A DNA stretch of 64,000 nucleotides from Cytophagales bacterium WSM2-2 (GTDB lineage Bacteria; Bacteroidota; Bacteroidia; Cytophagales; Cyclobacteriaceae), in the NCBI GenBank assembly GCA_015472025.1, contig BNHL01000001.1:3212001-3276000 (forward strand), given 5' to 3'. The notes under the pieces are model-generated. The model was not told where the DNA came from. It searched no databases and worked only from the letters and a program-made list of their open reading frames with translations. The translations under genes and the position numbers were made by a program. Numbering within the stretch: the first letter of the stretch is position 1; each line of letters starts with the position of its first letter. Positions 48,966 through 57,967 of this stretch are shown one piece after another.

Positions 48966-49670
48966 TCAGAATTTTAAAAAATCGTCCATGGAATAGACCC
49001 CGGTTTTCCCTGCCAGCCACTCGGCCACAAGGACTGCACCCATAGCAAAGCCCTCGCGTGAGTGAGCTGTATGCCTGATTTCAATATCATCTATTGCCGA
49101 TTGATATTTGACTACGTGAGTGCCGGGTGCCGGGTCAATCCGGAATGCGTTTATAACGAGAGCTTCAGGGTTGGAGGTTGCACCCAATGTCCATTCTTTT
49201 TTGGACGGGTTATTTTTGATAATTCCCTGCGCCAGGGCAATAGCAGTGCCGCTGGGAGCGTCTTTCTTTTGAGTATGGTGGGTTTCGTCAATGGAAACTT
49301 CATAACCCTGATTGTTCATCATCTTGGCTAAAAACTCATTGACCTTAAAAAATACATTCACGCCCAGTGTGTAGTTTGGAGCGTAAAAAAACGTCCCCTG
49401 TTTTTGCACACAGAGTTTCTCTATTTCCTGTTTTTTTTCCAGCCAGCCTGTTGTGCCACAAGCCACGGGTATTTTCTTATCAAAGCAAATTTTTAGGTTT
49501 TCAACCACAGCCTCGGGGCGTGAAAATTCGATTGCAACATCGACCTTAGAATTGAATTTCTGAAGATCATCATAATTGACAATTTTGCCTACGATGGTGT
49601 GGCCTCGTTTCAATGCAATAGCCTCTATTGCTTTACCCATTTTGCCATATCCTATGAGCAGAAGATTCAT
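48966..49670 (-). CDS. dapB: 4-hydroxy-tetrahydrodipicolinate reductase
   Basis: This 234-aa enzyme reduces the cyclic intermediate of the lysine/diaminopimelate pathway with NAD(P)H. The Rossmann motif is LLIGYGKMGKAIEA near the N-terminus. ACGTTGW and the catalytic-domain motif DETHHTQKKDAPSGTA are present. Diaminopimelate is needed for peptidoglycan, consistent with nearby envelope genes. The gene is 115 bases from lepB and 25 from the DUF5683 gene, in the order commonly seen in Bacteroidota. Confidence 0.97.
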   Translation of the reverse strand: MNLLLIGYGKMGKAIEAIALKRGHTIVGKIVNYDDLQKFNSKVDVAIEFSRPEAVVENLKICFDKKIPVACGTTGWLEKKQEIEKLCVQKQGTFFYAPNYTLGVNVFFKVNEFLAKMMNNQGYEVSIDETHHTQKKDAPSGTAIALAQGIIKNNPSKKEWTLGATSNPEALVINAFRIDPAPGTHVVKYQSAIDDIEIRHTAHSREGFAMGAVLVAEWLAGKTGVYSMDDFLKF

Positions 49671-49695
49671 GAAAAACTGTTTTGATATTGGATTT

Positions 49696-50277
49696 TCAAA
49701 AGCGAAGTGTCAGCCCCAGGCCGGGACCCCCCGCTGGGGTGTAGCTAGGCTCCAGGCGAACGTGAAGTTTGGGGTTTACATCAAATTCTTTCAAATGTGC
49801 ATCCACATGAGCATCGACTAATTGTAAAATGTAGAAGAAACCCACAAAGATGGCAAAATAGTCGCGCTGTCTCCGGGCAACATCCACAATGGAGCGTAGC
49901 TGTTTCTGATCTTTGCCGCTGACAGGGTGTATCGTCAAGGTCGGATTGTTGATCAAGAAGTACAATTGATCAGAATACTTTACTTGTGCATCGTTGTAAT
50001 ATTTTACTACCGCAGCGAGGCCGAGCAGTCCTCCATAAACGAGCGGAACTTTCCAGTACTTCTTGTTGTAAACCTGACCTGCGCCTGGTAAAATAGCGGA
50101 ATAGAAGAGCGCTTTGCGTGGGTCGAAGCGCTTCACGTAGTCTTCCACCCTTACCAGTTTTCCGTTTTTTAAACGGATGGTGTCGTTAGCTAGCGCAACG
50201 GTATCGGTTTTGGAATCCTGGGCTTGGCCTGCGAAGCAAGTCATTAACAAGATCGCAAGGAGGCCGAAAATACGCAT
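49696..50277 (-). CDS. DUF5683 membrane protein
   Basis: This 193-aa protein has a signal peptide (MRIFGLLAILLMTCFAGQAQ) and a hydrophobic region with ALFYSAILPGAGQVYNKKYWKVPLVYGG, the core signature of DUF5683. The C-terminus is amphipathic and ends in Phe like an outer-membrane strand, with a Gly-rich PAGGPGLGLTLRF. Function is unknown. In Bacteroidota this family is typically found between parB and dapB. Its start is one base after the parB stop, so it is coupled to the segregation operon. Confidence 0.88.
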   Translation of the reverse strand: MRIFGLLAILLMTCFAGQAQDSKTDTVALANDTIRLKNGKLVRVEDYVKRFDPRKALFYSAILPGAGQVYNKKYWKVPLVYGGLLGLAAVVKYYNDAQVKYSDQLYFLINNPTLTIHPVSGKDQKQLRSIVDVARRQRDYFAIFVGFFYILQLVDAHVDAHLKEFDVNPKLHVRLEPSYTPAGGPGLGLTLRF

Positions 50278-50278
50278 G

Positions 50279-51178
50279 TTAAACTTTTAAGATATCGAGT
50301 ATACGGTTCAAATCTTCCACTGACAAAAATGGAATGCGAATATCGCCCTTTTTGCCGTCACTCTTTACAGTAACTTTCGTGCCAAAATGTGAAGAAAGCT
50401 TTGATTGAAGCTGATGAATCTCTTTTGATGCTGGTGCTGGTTGTTCTACGACCTCCTTTTTTGCGCCCTCAGCTACTTCACGTGCCAATGACTCCACTGC
50501 GCGTACGGACAAATCTTCTGCTATGATTTTCTTGAAAATGTAAAGCTGAGAATCCGGATTTTCCACGTTGATGATTGCGCGTGCGTGCCCCATCGAGATC
50601 TTGTTGTCGCGGAGGGCGATCTGAATATCAGGTGGAAGTTTGAGCAACCGCAGGTAGTTGGTGACGGTAGTTCTGTTCTTACCCACACGGTCTCCAAGTT
50701 CTTCCTGTTTCAGATTACATTCTGAAATTAGGCGCTGGTAGCTCAGTGAAATTTCTATCGGATTAAGGTTTTCACGCTGAATGTTTTCGATGAGAGCCAT
50801 CTCCAACATCTGCTGATCGTTTGCCGTGCGGACATAGGCAGGTAATGCTTTCAATCCAGCCAGCTTCGAAGCCTGGAAGCGTCTTTCACCCGAGATCAGC
50901 TGGTACTGGTTTTGTGCAAGTTTCCTTACCGTGATAGGCTGGATGATGCCGTGAACCTTGATCGATTCAGAGAGCTCTTTTAATGCTTCTTCGTCAAAAT
51001 ACTGACGAGGCTGGAATGGGTTCGTTTCTATTTCCTCAATCGGAATTTCATTCAGGTTGCTGGCAGGCGGGTTCGATCCGAGTGAGGGGACCACTACCTC
51101 CACTTCCGATTTTTCTCCTTCTGAGTCGCTGAGTAATGCACTCAGGCCACGACCCAATGCTTTCTTTTTAATACTCAT
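50279..51178 (-). CDS. parB: Chromosome-partitioning protein ParB
   Basis: This 299-aa protein has the ParB/Srx N-terminal domain ([20 protein letters not shown]) with the CTPase motif [10 protein letters not shown], a central helix-turn-helix ([25 protein letters not shown]) for parS binding, and a C-terminal dimerisation domain ending in NRILDILKV. ParB loads on parS and, with ParA, segregates the replication origin. Its ATG overlaps the parA stop by four bases (ATGA). Confidence 0.97.
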   Translation of the reverse strand: MSIKKKALGRGLSALLSDSEGEKSEVEVVVPSLGSNPPASNLNEIPIEEIETNPFQPRQYFDEEALKELSESIKVHGIIQPITVRKLAQNQYQLISGERRFQASKLAGLKALPAYVRTANDQQMLEMALIENIQRENLNPIEISLSYQRLISECNLKQEELGDRVGKNRTTVTNYLRLLKLPPDIQIALRDNKISMGHARAIINVENPDSQLYIFKKIIAEDLSVRAVESLAREVAEGAKKEVVEQPAPASKEIHQLQSKLSSHFGTKVTVKSDGKKGDIRIPFLSVEDLNRILDILKV

Positions 51179-51948
51179 TTCCGCATTCCATTTTTGTTCA
51201 ACACTTCATGCGCCAGGTTCAGATAGCTGAGTGCGCCCTTGCTTTCGGCATCATGTACGATGGCTGGCAACCCGAAGCTGGGAGATTCGCTTAATTTGAC
51301 GTTGCGGGGGATTATTGTCTTAAACGCGATATTCTTGAAATGTGTTCTCACTTCTTCTACCACCTGGTTGCCCAGCGAGGTACGTGCATCATACAACGTC
51401 AGCAGGATTCCTTCAATTTCAAGTTTCGGATTCAAGCGGGTCTGAATGATTTTGATGGTGTTGAGCAATTTGCCCAAACCTTCCAATGCAAAATATTCGC
51501 ACTGTACCGGAATAATAACTGAATCTGCAGCAGTCAAAGAGTTGATGGTGATCAATCCCAGTGAAGGAGAGCAGTCGATGAGAATGAAGTCATACTGGTC
51601 TTTTATTTTGGCCAGCGCGTTACGCATTTTTTCTTCACGATGTTCAATATTCACCATCTCCACTTCAGCACCAACGAGGTCGATGTGGGAGGGGAGTACA
51701 TCCAAAAACTTCAATTCATTTTTGATGATGGCGTCCGAAGCATTCACACCGTCTACCATACATTCGTAAATACTTTTTTTGATGTCTTTCGGGTTCATGC
51801 CCAATCCGGACGTGGAGTTGGCCTGAGGGTCGGCATCGACTAATAGCGTTTTGAATTCCAGCACCGCCAGACTTGCTGCCAGGTTGATGGCTGAAGTGGT
51901 TTTGCCTACGCCTCCTTTTTGGTTCGCTATCGCAATAATTTTACCCAT
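51175..51948 (-). CDS. parA: Chromosome-partitioning ATPase ParA/Soj
   Basis: This 257-aa protein is a deviant-Walker ATPase with [18 protein letters not shown] (10-27), [13 protein letters not shown], and [11 protein letters not shown]. It drives ParB/parS partition and can modulate replication initiation. It is the first gene of the five-gene run. A -7 box TATCTTTG lies about 96 bases upstream, and two half-parS-like repeats lie beside it. No ligand-binding or N-terminal HTH extension is present, so this is a chromosome type, not plasmid type Ia. Confidence 0.97.
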   Translation of the reverse strand: MGKIIAIANQKGGVGKTTSAINLAASLAVLEFKTLLVDADPQANSTSGLGMNPKDIKKSIYECMVDGVNASDAIIKNELKFLDVLPSHIDLVGAEVEMVNIEHREEKMRNALAKIKDQYDFILIDCSPSLGLITINSLTAADSVIIPVQCEYFALEGLGKLLNTIKIIQTRLNPKLEIEGILLTLYDARTSLGNQVVEEVRTHFKNIAFKTIIPRNVKLSESPSFGLPAIVHDAESKGALSYLNLAHEVLNKNGMRK

Positions 51949-52043
51949 GAGATTAAGTTTGAGGATTTAGTCAATTCTGAAACCGGATGATGAACCTGAT
52001 TTTTTAACCCCGCTCATTCTGATTTTCAATAACTGACGGGCGA

Positions 52044-52051
52044 CAAAGATA
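52044..52051 (-). promoter_or_regulatory. -7 promoter box for parAB (minus strand TATCTTTG)
   Basis: This exact TAnnTTTG match on the minus strand is 96 bases upstream of the parA ATG. The direct repeats at 52067-52085 fall where the -33 element would be. Confidence 0.5.
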
Positions 52052-52066
52052 GGGTTAATCACTCAT

Positions 52067-52085
52067 CGTGGAACGTGCGTGGAAC
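52067..52085. repeat. Direct repeat CGTGGAAC, parS half-site-like
   Basis: CGTGGAAC occurs at 52067-52074 and 52078-52085, an 11-base period of one helical turn. It matches the right half of ParB-site palindromes of the TGTTCCACGTGGAACA type. No full palindrome is present. Confidence 0.55.
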
Positions 52086-52187
52086 AATGTTATCCACTTA
52101 CTTTCAACAGACCATAAACATTTAAAATGTTGAAAATTGAGTCGATAGGCTCCAAATTTTGTTTATTTGCCCCATTCTCAAATGTTT

Positions 52188-52961
52188 ATGTCTGAAGTCA
52201 TCAAAGTATCGGGCCTTATCAAGTACTACCACAAGGTGAACGTGCTTAAGGGCATTGATTTATCGATTCAATCGGGTGAGCTGATTGGTTATATCGGACC
52301 CAACGGTGCGGGCAAGAGCACAACCATTAAAGTGCTTTGCGGGCTGATCCCGGATTTTGCCGGTGAGGTGCAAGTGTTGGGTATGGATGTGGCTAAGAAT
52401 GCTTTGGACATCAAACGGAAGATTGGGTACATCCCCGAAAATGCCGCACTGTACGAAACACTGACTCCACTTGAATATTTGCTTTTTATAGGACAATTGT
52501 ATCAGCTCCCGGAAGCGTCAGTGAAGCAAAAGGCAAATGAGCTCCTCAAGTTGTTTGATCTCGATAAGGCAAAGGAGAACCGGATGACCACCTTCTCGAA
52601 AGGGATGAAGCAGAAAGTGTTGTTGATTTCAGGAATGCTGCACAATCCGGAAATTATTTTTCTTGATGAACCTCTATCAGGCCTGGACGCGAATGCAGTT
52701 ATTCTTGTAAAAGAAATCCTGACCCAGTTAAAGCAAGGCGGGAAAACTATTTTCTACAGCTCCCACATCATGGATGTGGTAGAAAAGCTCTCTGATCGAA
52801 TTATCATTATCAACCAGGGACAAATTATTGCGAATGGGTCGTTTCAACAATTGAATGAACAAGCGCAAGGAGGCACTCTCGAAAAGATTTTTACGCAGCT
52901 TACCGGACAAGGTGAACAAGTAACTGTAGCCAATAACTTCGTTGATATTCTGAAGTCATGA
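52188..52961 (+). CDS. ABC transporter ATP-binding protein
   Basis: This 257-aa ATPase has Walker A GPNGAGKST, a degenerate signature TFSKGMKQKV, Walker B IIFLDEPLSG with the catalytic Glu, and a switch His in YSSHIMDVVE. This matches the ABC-2 or drug/lipid export class with a partner permease. The ATG at 52188 (MSEVIKVSGL) is preferred; ATG at 52182 and a TTG at 52167 are also in frame. Its stop overlaps the permease start by four bases (ATGA), so the two form a transporter. The cargo is unknown. Confidence 0.92.
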   Translation: MSEVIKVSGLIKYYHKVNVLKGIDLSIQSGELIGYIGPNGAGKSTTIKVLCGLIPDFAGEVQVLGMDVAKNALDIKRKIGYIPENAALYETLTPLEYLLFIGQLYQLPEASVKQKANELLKLFDLDKAKENRMTTFSKGMKQKVLLISGMLHNPEIIFLDEPLSGLDANAVILVKEILTQLKQGGKTIFYSSHIMDVVEKLSDRIIIINQGQIIANGSFQQLNEQAQGGTLEKIFTQLTGQGEQVTVANNFVDILKS

Positions 52962-54634
52962 CTTACTTTCTTCTGAGAATACTTGACCTGTTCAAGCCGA
53001 TCTATGTCTGGCAGGGGATCGACTACAATCAGCTTCGTGCGATTGTTGGTGTAAAACTGGAAATGGACAATCGCAGGCCTCCGTCATTCAGACTGCAGCA
53101 AAACCAAAAAGAGCAATCATCTTCGTTTGTTCTCATATTTTTTATTTACGGACTGTTCGGAGCCTTCTTGTCGGCATTGATTGGCTACTTCCCTTCGGTC
53201 ATTTTCTCTTTTTCAATTTATCACAGCTACCTGATGGTGATGATCACACTTACGTTGATCAGCGATTTCAGTGCTGTGCTGCTGGATACCAGCGATAATA
53301 CGATTGTTCTTCCAAGGCCGATTACACCGAAAACATTTTATGCTGCCCGGACCACACACATCCTGCTTTATATTGTGCAGATCGGGTTGGCATTGGCGTT
53401 GATTCCGATTGTGGTAACATTCTTCGTGCATGGTGTACTGACGGGTGTTGCAATTATTCTCACCACCATTCTCACGGTGATATTATCGGTGGCGCTCACC
53501 AACGGTTTGTACCTGCTCATGATGCGTTTCACAAGCGAAGAAAAACTGAAAGCCATCGTCAATTATTTTCAGATTGGTATGGCAGTGCTGATGATGGGTG
53601 GCTACCAGCTTTTGCCACGCATGCTTGGCTCACAGGATTTGGAAAATGTGGCAACTGATCTGCATTGGTGGTCGATCTTTATTCCTCCCATGTGGATGGC
53701 AGGAATGGGGAAAATGCTCAAAGACTTCACGTTCGAACCGCTCTACCTCACTGTTACAGCGCTCGCCATAATTGTTCCGGTCGCAACGTGGAAACTGATC
53801 GATAAATATTTAACGCCTTATTTTACTACAAAGATCGCTGACCTCGGTACAAGTGTAGCGCCTGCTCCCATTGTCTCAGCAAGTCCTTCGAAACCAGGTT
53901 GGGTTGCATCCATTGGAAACCGGGTCACAAAACCAGGCCTTGAGCGAGCCGCATTTTCATTGGTAACATTTGCTTTTGCCCGTGACCGCAAATTGAAATT
54001 GCGCATTTACCCGGCGATCGGATACTTTGTGGTGATGATTATTGTGTTTACGCTGCAATCCAAATCAAAGGGAGATTTGCCACTGATGGAATACATCATG
54101 TCACTTGGCAATACGGAAAGACATTTATTCGTGATCTATGCCTGTATTTATGTTTTGTTAACAGCCTCGTTTGAAATTCATTTCTCAGATGAATACAAAG
54201 CTGCATGGGTCTTCAATTCAGCGCCCATTCAAAAACCCGGGGAATTGTTGGTTGGTACATTAAAAGGAGTGTTGGTTAAATTTTTTGTTCCACTTTATGC
54301 GGCCACCTCGTTCATTATTTTACTGATCTGGCGCGAGAAAGCCATTGTCGATCTGGCCTTTGGATTTTTTACGTGCATGCTCCTCATGCTGATCATTTCC
54401 GTAATCTCTGATAAGTATATGCCCCAAAGTATGGCTTACACCGGTAGAAGTCAGGCTGGAAGTTTTGCAAGAGCCATTATTATCATGCTCATGATTGGAG
54501 TGATCTCAGCCATGCATTATTTTCTCACAGGCTACGACATGATTTTATGGTTGGCAATCCCGGTTCTATTGGCTTCATGCTACTTTATTCTGCGAGTCTA
54601 CCGCAACGTAGCGTGGGACGATATTAAAACGTAA
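52958..54634 (+). CDS. ABC-2-type transporter permease
   Basis: This 558-aa polytopic protein has roughly ten hydrophobic segments, several Ala/Leu/Ile-rich, and a large extramembrane loop (about 290-345) rich in Pro, Ser and Lys. It begins four bases inside the upstream ATPase gene and is its partner, forming a heteromeric exporter. No substrate-binding protein is nearby, consistent with export. A specific family name beyond ABC-2-like permease is not certain. Confidence 0.8.
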   Translation: MTYFLLRILDLFKPIYVWQGIDYNQLRAIVGVKLEMDNRRPPSFRLQQNQKEQSSSFVLIFFIYGLFGAFLSALIGYFPSVIFSFSIYHSYLMVMITLTLISDFSAVLLDTSDNTIVLPRPITPKTFYAARTTHILLYIVQIGLALALIPIVVTFFVHGVLTGVAIILTTILTVILSVALTNGLYLLMMRFTSEEKLKAIVNYFQIGMAVLMMGGYQLLPRMLGSQDLENVATDLHWWSIFIPPMWMAGMGKMLKDFTFEPLYLTVTALAIIVPVATWKLIDKYLTPYFTTKIADLGTSVAPAPIVSASPSKPGWVASIGNRVTKPGLERAAFSLVTFAFARDRKLKLRIYPAIGYFVVMIIVFTLQSKSKGDLPLMEYIMSLGNTERHLFVIYACIYVLLTASFEIHFSDEYKAAWVFNSAPIQKPGELLVGTLKGVLVKFFVPLYAATSFIILLIWREKAIVDLAFGFFTCMLLMLIISVISDKYMPQSMAYTGRSQAGSFARAIIIMLMIGVISAMHYFLTGYDMILWLAIPVLLASCYFILRVYRNVAWDDIKT

Positions 54635-54662
54635 GGCAGACGCTGAAAAAAAATTGTAACCT

Positions 54663-54705
54663 TTTAGCGTTCGGTGCATCCAATCGCCAAAACCAAAACG
54701 CTAAA
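54663..54705. repeat. Inverted repeat just upstream of a small membrane-protein gene
   Basis: The arms TTTAGCGTT (54663-54671) and AACGCTAAA (54697-54705) are perfect 9-base reverse complements, separated by 25 bases. The second arm ends two bases before the ATG at 54708. It could be an operator or an RNA stem covering the ribosome-binding region. Confidence 0.55.
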
Positions 54706-54707
54706 TC

Positions 54708-55049
54708 ATGATTTACTACACGATTGCCGTCTTCGCCCTGTCAGCTGTAATGGGGCTGATCGTAGCCTTATCCATTTTCAACAAGAAACCAGAGACCCCA
54801 AAGCCTGTCGTTTATGCGCATGGCATCCTGAGTGCTGCCGGTTTGCTTATGCTGTTGTTGTACATGCTCGATCACCCCGATAACTACCCCAAGGTTAGCC
54901 TGATTTTATTTGTGGTGGCGGCCCTGGGAGGATTTTACCTGTTCTTCAATGACATGAAGAAAAAACCAGGTCCATTGGGCATGGTGCTGATTCACGCTGT
55001 TATTGCGGTCTCGGCTTTTGTAATGCTGTTGGTCTTTGCCCTGATGTAA
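54708..55049 (+). CDS. Small four-helix membrane protein, unknown function
   Basis: This 113-aa protein is almost wholly hydrophobic with four predicted transmembrane helices (about 3-24, 36-54, 62-81, 91-112), short Lys/Pro-rich loops and no signal peptide. I do not recognise the family. The DUF2231-like gene begins one base after its stop, and the sigma-factor gene overlaps that one, so the three probably form an operon. A small membrane partner of a sigma factor is one possibility, without direct evidence. Confidence 0.7.
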   Translation: MIYYTIAVFALSAVMGLIVALSIFNKKPETPKPVVYAHGILSAAGLLMLLLYMLDHPDNYPKVSLILFVVAALGGFYLFFNDMKKKPGPLGMVLIHAVIAVSAFVMLLVFALM

Positions 55050-55050
55050 G

Positions 55051-55491
55051 TTGAAACTTCATCCGGTTCACATGATGCTGATCCATTTCCCATCGGCTTT
55101 GCTGCCGGTGGATTTGGTCTTCAGCATTTTATCAGGGTATCTTCACCTGCCTGTTTTGGCAGAAGCTGCTTACTACTGTTTATGGGCAGGGGTGGTCGGA
55201 GGTTGGGCAGCCATGGTGGCTGGATTTTTCGACTTTGTTCGTTTTATTAAGCCCGGCACATCTGTTGTCAATAAAGTGATATTTCATGCTTGCATTCAGA
55301 TTGTAGTGGTCATTTGCTTTACATTGATACTGACATATGAATATAAACATGTCTCCAGCATTTACCCGGTTTCTGTTTTGCTGTTGACAGGTAAAGCCGT
55401 GACAACTATAATTCTGTTCGCGGGAAATTATATCGGAGGAGAAATTGTTTTAAAACATATTGCCAGGGAATTTCAGGAAAAGAATGGTTGA
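55051..55491 (+). CDS. DUF2231-like membrane protein
   Basis: This 146-aa membrane protein has about four transmembrane helices. The opening HPVHMMLIHFPSALLPVD resembles the HPxxVHFPIAL signature of the DUF2231 family, whose members bear conserved His residues that may bind haem or metal. The start is TTG at 55051, which keeps that motif; the next ATG, at 55072, would delete it. It overlaps the sigma-factor start by eight bases. Function unknown. Confidence 0.68.
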   Translation: MKLHPVHMMLIHFPSALLPVDLVFSILSGYLHLPVLAEAAYYCLWAGVVGGWAAMVAGFFDFVRFIKPGTSVVNKVIFHACIQIVVVICFTLILTYEYKHVSSIYPVSVLLLTGKAVTTIILFAGNYIGGEIVLKHIAREFQEKNG

Positions 55492-56125
55492 GCTAAATAC
55501 AATTGTGGATCAAGTGCTTCGGGGTGACAAGAGTCAGTTCAGGCATATTATCAAGGCCTGTAACCTTCCGCTTTACCGCGTGGCTATTGTCATGATGAAG
55601 AATGAAGCTGATGCAGAGGATGCTATTCAATCCTCCTATTTAAAAGCTTTCCTGCACTTGCCTTCCTTCCGAAAAGAGTCCTCGTTTCTTACCTGGATAA
55701 CACGAATACTGATAAACGAATGCAAAATGGCACTCAGAGGTAAAAAGAAAATGACCGGATTGGAGGACGGTGAGGCAAAGCAAAAGGAAACTCCTGATGA
55801 AAATGCAAATGAATTGATGTTCAAAAACCAAATGTACGGTCTGCTTCAGCAAGCGATCCTCAGCCTGCCGGAAAAATACAGGCTAGTCTATACTTTTCGT
55901 GAAGTGAATGAAATGCCGATTGACGAGACTGCCTTGGCGCTGGGATTGACAAAAGAAAATGTGAAGGTCCGCCTTCATCGCGCCAAATCCCTTGTGAAGG
56001 AAAATATCCTCAATAAAATTCCTGCACAGGAACTATTCCCTTTTGGGAATTCAAGGTGTGATTCTGTTACAGAAAGAGTAATGAGATCAATCGCGATGAT
56101 TCCGGTATTCGCTATGGAATCCTGA
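55484..56125 (+). CDS. ECF-type RNA polymerase sigma factor
   Basis: This 213-aa sigma factor has region 2 (RHIIKACNLPLYRVAIVMMKNEADAEDAIQ, then FLTWITRILINECK) and region 4 (LPEKYRLVYTFREVNEMPIDETA, with HTH and VRLHRAKSLVKENI). A C-terminal extension of about 35 residues carries RCDSVTERVM. The ATG at 55484 is preferred over an upstream TTG at 55460; it overlaps the stop of the DUF2231-like gene by eight bases. No classical anti-sigma factor is adjacent. Regulon unknown. Confidence 0.92.
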   Translation: MVELNTIVDQVLRGDKSQFRHIIKACNLPLYRVAIVMMKNEADAEDAIQSSYLKAFLHLPSFRKESSFLTWITRILINECKMALRGKKKMTGLEDGEAKQKETPDENANELMFKNQMYGLLQQAILSLPEKYRLVYTFREVNEMPIDETALALGLTKENVKVRLHRAKSLVKENILNKIPAQELFPFGNSRCDSVTERVMRSIAMIPVFAMES

Positions 56126-56140
56126 CTCTCGAGCTCTTAT

Positions 56141-57919
56141 TTACTTCTTTCCTTTCTTGCGCGCTTCTTCGCTGGCTTTCATGGCATCCTGAATCTTAGT
56201 CATAAACTTGGACTTCTTACCAACACCAGAAGCGGCTTTCTTACGGTTCTCATCCATGATCGACTTGATCTTATCCTCATCAACAAAACGTTTGATGACA
56301 GCCTGCTGAGAGAATGTGATCAGGTTAGAGATGAAATAATAGAAACTTAATCCGGAAGAAAAAGAGTTCAGTACGAACATGAAGACCACGGGCATTACAT
56401 AACCCATTGATTTCATAGGGCCCTGCACCGAACTCAGCTGGTTGTTTTGCCATTGGTAAACCAACTGTGATGCCGTCATCAGCAATACAAATAAACTGAC
56501 GTGATCTCCGTAAAATGGAATGACGAATGGAAGATTTAAAATAGAATCATACGTAGAAAGATCCTCAGCCCACAAAAAGGACTTCTGACGGAGGTCTATT
56601 GAATTCGGGAATAAATAGAACATCGAAAACAAAATAGGCATCTGTAATATCAGTGGTATGCAGCCGCTGAATGGATTCACTCCAGCTTGTTGATACAACT
56701 TCATCTGGTCTTGCTGTGCCTGTGCCATGTTATCGCCATTCTTTTCCTTAATGGCGTCAAGTTCAGGTTTCAGCAAACGCATTTTTGCCATACCAAGCAT
56801 GGATGAATACACTAGTGGCGTAAGCAGCAACTTCATGAATAGTACCAGGAGCATGATCACCAGTCCGTAGTTGCCAATGAATTTTTGCAAGAACTGGAAA
56901 ACGGGCATGACCAGGAACTTGTTTACCCAAATTACAGGAGGCCATCCTAAATAAACATTCCGTGAAAATTCTTCGGTTACGTCTTTTGTAACGCGATAAT
57001 CATTAGGACCAAAGTAGTATCCGAACTCTGCTTTGCCGGAGGAAAGAGCAGCCGCAGGAATGGCGAGACTTACATCAGCCTTTTTTACGTAAAGCGAATC
57101 TTTGGGATTGTAAGAAATCGCAACTGACCCTGCATTGAATGAATTCTTAGCGAAAATAGCGCTGATGAAAAACTTCTGACGCATAGAAACCCATCGCATT
57201 GGCTCGGAGAATGTCTTGCTGTCGTCAGCAGAATTTTCGCTGAGGCCGTCAAATGATCCTTGCGCAGAATAGTAGTTAACCGTGGTTCTGTTGCGGCTGT
57301 CAGTAATATCTTTCTCAACCAGCGGCATATAATCAGTCCAGGCGAAGGCGAGGTCTTTTCCAGCCAATGAAACTCCCTTGGTCTCAATCCGGTAGCCGAT
57401 TTTGTATCCCTTGTCAGGAATTGAATAGGTATGCCTGATGAATGAACTCTCGGAAAGCCGAGCTGTAAAATTTAAACGGGTGGTGTCACCTTGCTTTGCT
57501 GTCTCTGCCTGGTAGTGGAGTTGATACAGGTCAACTGTTTGTCCGTTAAAAACAGCAGTCAATGCAAATTTGTTATTGCCTCCACTGACGAGAAGCAGTG
57601 GCTGCTGGCTGTAGGTCTTGTAGCTTTTCAGATTCACTTCGCTGACAATACCACGATTGCTGAATGTCAGCTTGAGAACGTCATTTTCAATGGAAGTGAA
57701 TTCTTCTTTACCTGCAAGAAAAGATCCCAGGTCACCATATTGTTTGGTGACGGAGCTGTCCATAATGCTTTCAGCCTTCTTTTGAACTGTACTGTCTTTA
57801 GGGATTGTTATAGATGATGTTGGCTTCTTGGGAGGCTCGGGAGTGGGAGAAAAAAAATAAAAGTAGCCGAGCAATAACAAGGCCATCAAAGTAAGACCTA
57901 TCGCTGAATTCCTATCCAT
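56141..57919 (-). CDS. yidC: Membrane protein insertase YidC
   Basis: This 592-aa protein has an N-terminal transmembrane helix (about 6-25), a large periplasmic beta-domain (about 60-340), and a cluster of C-terminal transmembrane helices with the YidC core pattern (IGNYGLVIMLLVLFMKLLLTPL, and QQAGVNPFSGCIPLILQMPILF). YidC inserts membrane proteins with or without SecYEG. The hydrophilic Lys-rich C-tail fits ribosome binding. It lies 48 bases after the pyrG stop on the same strand and converges on the sigma-factor gene with a 15-base gap. Confidence 0.97.
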   Translation of the reverse strand: MDRNSAIGLTLMALLLLGYFYFFSPTPEPPKKPTSSITIPKDSTVQKKAESIMDSSVTKQYGDLGSFLAGKEEFTSIENDVLKLTFSNRGIVSEVNLKSYKTYSQQPLLLVSGGNNKFALTAVFNGQTVDLYQLHYQAETAKQGDTTRLNFTARLSESSFIRHTYSIPDKGYKIGYRIETKGVSLAGKDLAFAWTDYMPLVEKDITDSRNRTTVNYYSAQGSFDGLSENSADDSKTFSEPMRWVSMRQKFFISAIFAKNSFNAGSVAISYNPKDSLYVKKADVSLAIPAAALSSGKAEFGYYFGPNDYRVTKDVTEEFSRNVYLGWPPVIWVNKFLVMPVFQFLQKFIGNYGLVIMLLVLFMKLLLTPLVYSSMLGMAKMRLLKPELDAIKEKNGDNMAQAQQDQMKLYQQAGVNPFSGCIPLILQMPILFSMFYLFPNSIDLRQKSFLWAEDLSTYDSILNLPFVIPFYGDHVSLFVLLMTASQLVYQWQNNQLSSVQGPMKSMGYVMPVVFMFVLNSFSSGLSFYYFISNLITFSQQAVIKRFVDEDKIKSIMDENRKKAASGVGKKSKFMTKIQDAMKASEEARKKGKK

Positions 57920-57967
57920 TTAATATGATGATTTGAAGATGAGATTATCTGAAACTATAACAACGAC

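Noticed and set aside
51949-52166. Replication origin next to parAB
   Set aside because: Only one DnaA-box-like 9-mer (52090-52098) is visible, with no cluster or AT-rich unwinding region and no dnaA gene nearby.
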